Below, one piece after another: positions 54,726 through 61,397 of a stretch of DNA of 64,000 nucleotides; positions within the stretch are counted from its first letter, which is position 1; every line of letters begins with the position of its first letter. Position numbers and translations under genes: made by a program. The notes under the pieces were generated by a model that saw nothing but the letters and a program-made list of their open reading frames with translations, ran no database searches and had not been told where the DNA came from. Origin of the DNA: Lewinellaceae bacterium. GTDB lineage: Bacteria; Bacteroidota; Bacteroidia; Chitinophagales; Saprospiraceae. Location: the NCBI GenBank assembly GCA_020636195.1, contig JACJYH010000003.1:248001-312000 (forward strand), read 5' to 3'.

Positions 54726-55478
54726 TCAATCTCTACCTGAAAATACTGCCTTTAGATATGACTTATTCATAAAAGCAATATTCTCCAATTTTATTTCCTT
54801 TGGGCATTCTGCTTCGCAGGCGGCGATATTGCTACAGTTTCCGAATCCTTCCTTTTCCATTTGGTGGATCATATTCATTGCCCTTCTATCAGCCTCCACT
54901 TCTCCTTGAGGCAAATGTCCAAGATGTGAAATTTTAGCTGATGTAAAAAGCATCGCTGATCCGTTAGGGCAAGCTGCTACACAAGCACCACATCCTATAC
55001 ATGCCGCAGCTTCAAATGCTCTACCTGCCACATCTTTTTCTATCGGAATAGAGTTTCCGTCAGGTGCTTGCCCTGCATTGACAGAGATGAATCCACCGGC
55101 TTGAATGATCCTATCAAAAGCTGATCTGTCCACTGCTAGGTCTTTGATAACCGGAAAAGCCTTTGCTCTATAAGGCTCTACAGTGATGGTATCACCATCT
55201 TTATAGTGGCGCATGTGCAATTGGCAAGTGGTTGTTCCTGCACTTGGACCATGGGGTTGCCCGTTGATGACAAGACTACATGTTCCACAAATGCCTTCTC
55301 GACAGTCGTGTTCAAAGACGACAGGTTCTTTACGTTGTTTGATGAGGTCTTCATTGAGTACATCCAGCATTTCTAGAAAAGACATGTGTGAATTTGCTGT
55401 TACTGGATAGGTTTCAAAACCTCCTTTTGCGTCTCTTGATTTTTGTCTCCAGACTTTTATATTTAACTTCATTTCCAT
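54726..55478 (-). CDS. sdhB: Succinate dehydrogenase/fumarate reductase iron-sulfur subunit
   Basis: 250 aa. [2Fe-2S] ligands in CREGICGTCSL and the following TTTCQLH; [4Fe-4S] and [3Fe-4S] ligands in CIGCGACVAACPNG and CSNIAACEAECPK. It passes electrons from the flavoprotein to quinone at the membrane. Last gene of sdhC-sdhA-sdhB, 17 bases after sdhA. Full length. Confidence 0.96.
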   Translation of the reverse strand: MEMKLNIKVWRQKSRDAKGGFETYPVTANSHMSFLEMLDVLNEDLIKQRKEPVVFEHDCREGICGTCSLVINGQPHGPSAGTTTCQLHMRHYKDGDTITVEPYRAKAFPVIKDLAVDRSAFDRIIQAGGFISVNAGQAPDGNSIPIEKDVAGRAFEAAACIGCGACVAACPNGSAMLFTSAKISHLGHLPQGEVEADRRAMNMIHQMEKEGFGNCSNIAACEAECPKEIKLENIAFMNKSYLKAVFSGRD

Positions 55479-55495
55479 TGATTCAATTTTTTAAA

Positions 55496-57490
55496 TTACT
55501 TATAACTTCTGGTTTTCAACTCTACATTTTCAAAATGTAAAGGTTCTTTATATAATTTTGGCTCATTGTCATCCCATTCCCATACGGCAACATAGGCATA
55601 ATCCGCATCATTTCTCTTTGCTTCACCGTCCGCTGTCACAGATTCTTCTCTGAAATGTCCTCCACAGGATTCATTCCTATTGAAAGCATCCATCATCATC
55701 AATTCGCCAAGCTCAAGAAAATCAGCAACTCTCAAGGCCTTTTCAAGTTCAGGGTTAAACTCATCATTCACTCCCGGAACGAAGGCATCTTTCCAAAATT
55801 CTTCTCTTAATGCTCTAATGGCTTTCCTACCTGCTTGTAATCCTTCGGCATTTCTCGCCATTCCACAATTGTCCCACATGATTTTACCTAATCTACGATG
55901 GAAACTTTCTACTGATTGGCTACCTTGAATGCTTAACAATTTTTCAATTCTTTGTTTCACATCTTTTTCGGCTTGTACAAATTCAGGCAAATCGGTATTG
56001 ATTTTTGGAGTGGAAATTTCATGTGCTAAAAAAGTACCTATTGTATATGGAATTACAAAATATCCATCAGCAAGTCCTTGCATCAGAGCTGAAGCACCTA
56101 GTCTATTGGCTCCGTGATCGGAAAAGTTGCATTCTCCCATGGCAAACAGACCAGAAACATTGGTTTCCAAATTGTAATCTACCCAAAGTCCGCCCATTGT
56201 GTAGTGAACGGCTGGATAGATTTTCATCGGTTCTTTGTATGGGTTTTCGCCTGTTATCTTTTCATACATTTCAAAAAGATTACCATACTTATCAGAAACC
56301 ACGCCTTCACCCAATACTTTGATTTCTGCGGCAGATGGATTATGATTTCCTTGCTTGTTTGCTTCTGCTTTGCCATATCTCTCAATAGCAGCTGAAAAAT
56401 CCAAGTAAACGGCTAAACCTGTTGGGCTAACACCATGGCCTTTATCACATTCCACCTTTGCTGCACGTGATGCTACGTCTCTAGGAACTAAATTTCCAAA
56501 TGCCGGATATCTTCTTTCCAAAAAGTAATCTCTGTCACTTTCTGCAATAGAAACGCCTTTCATCTTACCTTGTTGAATGGCTTCTGCATCTTCCTTCTTC
56601 TTTGGCACCCAGACACGACCATCATTTCTCAAGGACTCTGACATGAGTGTCAACTTTGATTGGTAATCACCTGAAACGGGTATACAAGTAGGGTGAATCT
56701 GTGTAAAACAAGGATTCGCCATATAAGCGCCTCGCTTCACAGATCGCCATGCCGCTGTCGCATTACACATCATAGCATTTGTTGAAAGGTAGAATACATT
56801 ACCATAACCTCCTGTACCCAAGGCGACTGCATGCGCACTATGTCTTTCCAATTCACCAGTCAAAAGATTTCTAGCAATGATTCCTCTTGCCTTACCATCT
56901 ACTACAACCAGATCTAGCATCTCATGTCGATTATACATTTTTACTGTGCCGAGAGCTATCTGACGCGAAAGTGACTGATAAGCTCCGATCAATAGCTGCT
57001 GGCCAGTCTGACCTCGTGCATAGAAGGTTCTCGATACTTGAACCCCTCCAAAGGATCTATTTTCTAGTAAACCACCATATTCTCTAGCAAAGGGAACTCC
57101 TTGTGCAACACATTGGTCTATGATATCTACAGAACATTCGGCTAATCTATATACATTGGCTTCTCTAGATCTATAATCGCCACCTTTGATGGTATCATAA
57201 AATAATCTATAGATGCTGTCCCCATCGTTTTGATAGTTTTTAGCTGCATTGATACCACCTTGTGCTGCGATACTATGGGCACGTCGTGGACTGTCATGAA
57301 ATGTAAAACATTTGACTTGATACCCAAGCTCTCCAAGGGAAGAAGCCGCAGCTGCACCAGCCAATCCTGAACCGACCACAATAATTTCAAGCTTCCTTTT
57401 ATTATTTGGAGCTACAAGAGGAATGGTAGATTTATATTGAGTCCACTTATCAGCTAATGGACCATTTGGAACTTTTGAATCTAAACTCAT
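55496..57490 (-). CDS. sdhA: Succinate dehydrogenase/fumarate reductase flavoprotein
   Basis: 664 aa catalytic subunit oxidising succinate or reducing fumarate. FAD fold IVVGSGLAGAAAASSLGELG near the N terminus; covalent-FAD His in RAHSIAAQGGI; active-site blocks FTQIHPTCIP, HYTMGGLW and SDHGANRLGASALMQG are all present. Length and gene order match the B-type enzymes with a single five-helix cytochrome b subunit, as in Bacteroides and Bacillus. Direction of catalysis cannot be read from sequence. Confidence 0.97.
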   Translation of the reverse strand: MSLDSKVPNGPLADKWTQYKSTIPLVAPNNKRKLEIIVVGSGLAGAAAASSLGELGYQVKCFTFHDSPRRAHSIAAQGGINAAKNYQNDGDSIYRLFYDTIKGGDYRSREANVYRLAECSVDIIDQCVAQGVPFAREYGGLLENRSFGGVQVSRTFYARGQTGQQLLIGAYQSLSRQIALGTVKMYNRHEMLDLVVVDGKARGIIARNLLTGELERHSAHAVALGTGGYGNVFYLSTNAMMCNATAAWRSVKRGAYMANPCFTQIHPTCIPVSGDYQSKLTLMSESLRNDGRVWVPKKKEDAEAIQQGKMKGVSIAESDRDYFLERRYPAFGNLVPRDVASRAAKVECDKGHGVSPTGLAVYLDFSAAIERYGKAEANKQGNHNPSAAEIKVLGEGVVSDKYGNLFEMYEKITGENPYKEPMKIYPAVHYTMGGLWVDYNLETNVSGLFAMGECNFSDHGANRLGASALMQGLADGYFVIPYTIGTFLAHEISTPKINTDLPEFVQAEKDVKQRIEKLLSIQGSQSVESFHRRLGKIMWDNCGMARNAEGLQAGRKAIRALREEFWKDAFVPGVNDEFNPELEKALRVADFLELGELMMMDAFNRNESCGGHFREESVTADGEAKRNDADYAYVAVWEWDDNEPKLYKEPLHFENVELKTRSYK

Positions 57491-57550
57491 AATCCTATAT
57501 TTTTTATGAACTGTGTTAAAACAGAATGAAACATTTTAAATAAATTTCGC

Positions 57551-58228
57551 TTAATGCGCCATGTAATGGTACACAGGTATGATAATAAAGCCTATCGTGA
57601 CCAAAATAGAATACACTTTGCCAACGGCTTTTATCATCGGCGTATATTTTTTATGGTTCAGCCCGAGTGTTTGGAAGGCGCTCTGAAAACCATGCCAAAG
57701 ATGCATTCCCAAAATAACCATACCAATGACATATCCGATTACGATGATGGGATTTTGAAAAGCTTCAGCAACTCTATAATACAAGTCGTTGACGGTGACA
57801 TCACCATACGTCGCAAGGGGAAGCTGACCGCTCTTCATCTTAAACCAAAAATCACCCATATGTATAAGTATGAATGCAAAAATGATAGAACCTAACCAAA
57901 CCATGTTCTTGGACGCCCAAGACGTTTTATTATGATTTGCAACAGCATATCTACCTCCCTTGGCACTCATATTGTACAATGCCAACATCACGCCTACAAT
58001 AGCATGTAAGATAATAAAGAAATACAGACCATAAGAAACCGTTTTAATCAGTGGATTTGACTTCATAAATTTCGCATAAAGATTAAAAGCCATACCCGAA
58101 TCATCCTTCAACAACTGTAGATTACCAATTAAATGTACGAGTAAAAAAATAATTAAAAACAATCCTGTCAGACTCATCAGCAATTTTTTACCGATGCCTG
58201 AACCAAAAAAATCAATCAACCACTTCAT
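57551..58228 (-). CDS. sdhC: Succinate dehydrogenase cytochrome b subunit
   Basis: 225 aa, five transmembrane helices anchoring the enzyme and binding two haems. Haem-ligand His residues appear in FLLVHLIGNLQLL, FIILHAIVGVMLALY, LIHMGDFWF and LGMHLWHGFQSAF. ATG 58228 (MKWLIDFFGSGIGKKLLMSL) is the family start; an in-frame extension to 58294 adds unrelated residues. Menaquinone from the mqnA pathway is the probable partner. A -7 box lies ~125 bases upstream. Confidence 0.93.
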   Translation of the reverse strand: MKWLIDFFGSGIGKKLLMSLTGLFLIIFLLVHLIGNLQLLKDDSGMAFNLYAKFMKSNPLIKTVSYGLYFFIILHAIVGVMLALYNMSAKGGRYAVANHNKTSWASKNMVWLGSIIFAFILIHMGDFWFKMKSGQLPLATYGDVTVNDLYYRVAEAFQNPIIVIGYVIGMVILGMHLWHGFQSAFQTLGLNHKKYTPMIKAVGKVYSILVTIGFIIIPVYHYMAH

Positions 58229-58351
58229 GTTGTTATAAATTTTATTGTGAATATATTGGACTTGTGTAAATGAAATGATATAAGCATCCAGCACTGGTGT
58301 GAGATAAATGCAATACTTTTATCATTGTAAAAAATACTTTAACTGAGTCCG

Positions 58352-58359
58352 CAAATTTA
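58352..58359 (-). promoter_or_regulatory. Candidate -7 promoter box for sdhCAB
   Basis: The minus strand reads TAAATTTG. It is 124 bases from the sdhC start, implying a long leader, so support is weaker than for the closer boxes. Confidence 0.35.
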
Positions 58360-58445
58360 CAAAATCCATCATCAATAAATAAGTCAATTGACAAATAAAA
58401 AGATTATTTAGAATCATTCTATTTTGTAAACTGGTTTCTCCGCCA

Positions 58446-59408
58446 TTACCGGAATAGATGAAAAACGATTTCACCCTTTGTATTGATTTCCAATGCCGGT
58501 GCAGGGCACTTGAATACATTAAATATTGAAAATAGTGTTTTTAACGCGGAGTTATTTGTCTTCAATTCTGAAAAATCAATATCAGGGCCAATGTAAAACT
58601 GCCTGTACCTGTCGTAAGATGACGGTAGTTCAAAAGATGCAGATCCGATAGTCCATTGATTTTTGAAGCCACCGTACATGTTTTCCGCACCGGTTCCAAT
58701 GGCTATATTTAACCATTTTGGCCATCTTGATTCGCCAAAAAAAGATGCAATATTGACGGAAACCCAGTATGATTGTCCATTATAATCCTTCAAAGCTCTT
58801 TCAAAAAATCCGGTGCCAAAAAGATCTTTAGATCGATCTAATATAGTTGTCGTCGCAGTGCCGTCAATTGAAGTAACCAAGGAGTTTGGATGCTTTGGTG
58901 GATAGGATGCGTATTTTAACTTTAACCTTTGTTCCTTCCAAATAATTTGTTGCGTAGCAAATAAAGCAGTTCCTGAGACATTGGCAATCATATCACCCTT
59001 GCTAAAACCCCACTTATTTGAGAATCCATCCATTGTCTCTAATGTAGATTGGAAAATAACTCCACACAAGATGCCTGCCCAAATGCTGTTTTTCTCTGAA
59101 ACTCCTGCCCACTTTGCACCTTTATAACAGATGGTGCCTTGCATATATGCTGTGTAAGCGTGTCCGAATTTGTCCATGTTCATCCATTCTCCATTGTCAT
59201 TGAAAAAATGAAAGGAACCTAAATCCTGCTTCTTGTACCAAGCATGGTACAGTCCTAGTGACATTCCCGTATATATTGAACCTCCGATGGCAGAAACCGT
59301 AATAAACCTTTTAGTATTGAACGTATCTGCCGGCTCAAAAAAAGACTGCGACCATACATGGTTATAACCAACCAAAGTTATTGCAATGAAAATAAGGGCT
59401 CTAAGCAT
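58446..59408 (-). CDS. DUF2279 (YfiM-like) envelope protein
   Basis: 320 aa with a signal peptide (HVWSQ) and the DUF2279 pattern: FHFFNDNGEWMNMDKFGHAY, then WAGVSEKNSIWAGILCG, ETMDGFSNKWGFSKGDMIAN. Members are predicted outer-membrane or periplasmic proteins of unknown function. ATG 59408 is chosen because an in-frame TTG at 59417 lies inside a perfect -7 box; the transcript would then start within a few bases of the ATG, so it may be leaderless. Confidence 0.85.
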   Translation of the reverse strand: MLRALIFIAITLVGYNHVWSQSFFEPADTFNTKRFITVSAIGGSIYTGMSLGLYHAWYKKQDLGSFHFFNDNGEWMNMDKFGHAYTAYMQGTICYKGAKWAGVSEKNSIWAGILCGVIFQSTLETMDGFSNKWGFSKGDMIANVSGTALFATQQIIWKEQRLKLKYASYPPKHPNSLVTSIDGTATTTILDRSKDLFGTGFFERALKDYNGQSYWVSVNIASFFGESRWPKWLNIAIGTGAENMYGGFKNQWTIGSASFELPSSYDRYRQFYIGPDIDFSELKTNNSALKTLFSIFNVFKCPAPALEINTKGEIVFHLFR

Positions 59409-59414
59409 AAGGTG

Positions 59415-59422
59415 CAAAAGTA
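59415..59422 (-). promoter_or_regulatory. Bacteroidota -7 promoter box, possibly leaderless transcript
   Basis: The minus strand reads TACTTTTG, ending only six bases before the ATG at 59408. Confidence 0.5.
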
Positions 59423-59494
59423 GGTATTATTCATACATAAGGCTTTATATTTTCTCATATTGTATTCTAAGGTGTGGATATTCTCCATTTATTT

Positions 59495-59502
59495 TATCTT
59501 TG
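59495..59502 (+). promoter_or_regulatory. Bacteroidota -7 promoter box for lysA
   Basis: TATCTTTG matches TAnnTTTG 28 bases before the lysA ATG at 59531. It would drive lysA, the histidine phosphatase and probably valS. Confidence 0.55.
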
Positions 59503-59530
59503 CCGCTCAAAATAATATAATCTTACCTAT

Positions 59531-60769
59531 ATGCAATTGATTGATGGTGCTTATCAATTTGATGGTGGAATATCACCTGAAACTTTAGTAAAGTCTTATG
59601 GCTGTCCTTTATATGTGTATGAATCCTCTAAAATTAAGTCCCAGTATGACAGACTTATTAAAGCGTTCGATGTAAAAAACATCAAGGTAAATTACGCTAC
59701 CAAGGCTTTAAATAACATTGAAATTTTAAAATTGATGCGACAGCTTGGCGCTGGTTTAGACACAGTATCCATCCAAGAAGTTAAATTGGGATTAAAGGCA
59801 GGTTTCAAACCTGAAGACATCATATACACTCCGAATTGTGTATCATTAGAAGAAATAAGCCTTGCAGCAGAGAAAAAAGTAAAGATCAATATTGACAATT
59901 TGTCCATTTTGGAACAATTTGCGCATAGTTTTCCATCATATCCTGTTTGTATCCGTATCAATCCTCACATTATGGGAGGTGGTCACAGCAAGATAAGTGT
60001 TGGTCATATAGATTCAAAATTTGGCATCTCTTACCACCAATTGCCTCATGTATTGAGATTGGTGGATATGTACAAAATTCCCATTGAGGGCGTTCACATG
60101 CATACGGGAAGTGACATTCTAGACATTGATGTATTTCTACAGGGTGCGGAGATTTTATTTGAAGTGGCAGGACATTTCCCTAATTTAAAATATATCGATT
60201 TTGGAAGTGGATTTAAAGTACCTTATAAGGATGGCGATATAGAAACCGATATTGAAGAATTGGGCGAAAAGATCAGTTTTCGTTTCAATGAATTCTGCAA
60301 AAAAAGAAATCAAAACTTGACCATCATGTTTGAGCCGGGTAAGTTTTTGGTCAGCCAATCCGGTACTTTTTTAGTGTCCGCTAATGTTGTAAAACAAACC
60401 ACTTCCACAGTATTTGTTGGCGTAGATTCCGGGCTTAACCACCTGATCAGACCGATGTTATACGATGCTTATCACAGGATAGAAAATGTGTCAAAAGTAT
60501 CAGGTAGGAAACGCATCTATACTGTGGTTGGATACATATGCGAAACCGATACCTTTGGAGTCAATAGACAATTGCACGAGGTTGCAGAGGGTGATATTTT
60601 AGCTTTTTACAATGCCGGAGCCTATTGTTTTACGATGTCTTCAAATTACAATTCAAGGTACAGACCCGCAGAAGTTTTGATTCATGAAGGTAAAGATTAT
60701 TTGATCAGGAGAAGAGAGACTTTTGATGATCTTTTTCAAACCCAATTGTCCACATCATTGTTTGAATAG
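59531..60769 (+). CDS. lysA: Diaminopimelate decarboxylase
   Basis: 412 aa PLP enzyme making L-lysine from meso-diaminopimelate, the last step of lysine synthesis. PLP Lys58 is in VNYATKALNN; HMHTGSDI and YIDFGSGFKVPY bind cofactor phosphate; FEPGKFLVSQSG and the Cys of GYICETDTFG contribute to the active site and dimer interface. Full length. The histidine-phosphatase gene starts one base after its stop. Confidence 0.96.
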   Translation: MQLIDGAYQFDGGISPETLVKSYGCPLYVYESSKIKSQYDRLIKAFDVKNIKVNYATKALNNIEILKLMRQLGAGLDTVSIQEVKLGLKAGFKPEDIIYTPNCVSLEEISLAAEKKVKINIDNLSILEQFAHSFPSYPVCIRINPHIMGGGHSKISVGHIDSKFGISYHQLPHVLRLVDMYKIPIEGVHMHTGSDILDIDVFLQGAEILFEVAGHFPNLKYIDFGSGFKVPYKDGDIETDIEELGEKISFRFNEFCKKRNQNLTIMFEPGKFLVSQSGTFLVSANVVKQTTSTVFVGVDSGLNHLIRPMLYDAYHRIENVSKVSGRKRIYTVVGYICETDTFGVNRQLHEVAEGDILAFYNAGAYCFTMSSNYNSRYRPAEVLIHEGKDYLIRRRETFDDLFQTQLSTSLFE

Positions 60770-60770
60770 T

Positions 60771-61388
60771 ATGCAATTAGTCCGTGCTTTTAATTTTTTA
60801 TCTTCGATTTTGGTAATTCTTACTGTGTTATCATGTGCTCAAAACCAAGGGCCAAATATCGATGAAATTCAAGGTAAAACTGTTCATTCCATAGTTTCGG
60901 AAGTGATCCACATGGATGATGGAACTACGTTTGAAATTCCACAAGAAGGACTTAAAAAAATATTTTATCTGACACGACATGCTGAAAAAGACACAGTAAA
61001 CAAGCAAGATCCAATCCTGACATCAGCAGGTTTAGATCGCTCAGCGAAACTAGCAGACATTTTGAGAGGAACAAGAATTGATGCTATCTATTCCACATTG
61101 TTTATGCGCACGATGTTGACTGTAGATTCTTTAGCAGATACTAAGTTGATGAAGATTTTACCATATGACAATAAAAATATTAGGACAACCATTCAGGAAA
61201 TCAAAGCGTCGGATAACATCAATAGAGTATTAATGGTGGGACATTCTAATACGATACCTTCTATAGTAAATTCTATCTCAAAGCAAACGATATTCCAGTC
61301 GAATTTTGAAGAAAATGATTACTCTAATTTTGTTGTTGTGGCATTATATAACGACGACAAAAGTCAAGTTTACAAATTAAAATATTAA
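60771..61388 (+). CDS. Histidine-phosphatase-family lipoprotein
   Basis: 205 aa. Signal peptide with lipobox VLSC (Cys22) suggests envelope anchoring. The phosphatase motif is YLTRHAEKD with the phospho-accepting His70 after Arg69 (RHA instead of the usual RHG), a second Arg in STLFMRTMLT and His in MVGHSNTIPS. The substrate is unknown. ATG 60771 gives the signal peptide exactly; an earlier frame start lies inside lysA. Cotranscribed with lysA. Confidence 0.85.
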   Translation: MQLVRAFNFLSSILVILTVLSCAQNQGPNIDEIQGKTVHSIVSEVIHMDDGTTFEIPQEGLKKIFYLTRHAEKDTVNKQDPILTSAGLDRSAKLADILRGTRIDAIYSTLFMRTMLTVDSLADTKLMKILPYDNKNIRTTIQEIKASDNINRVLMVGHSNTIPSIVNSISKQTIFQSNFEENDYSNFVVVALYNDDKSQVYKLKY

Positions 61389-61397
61389 AAGAATAGC

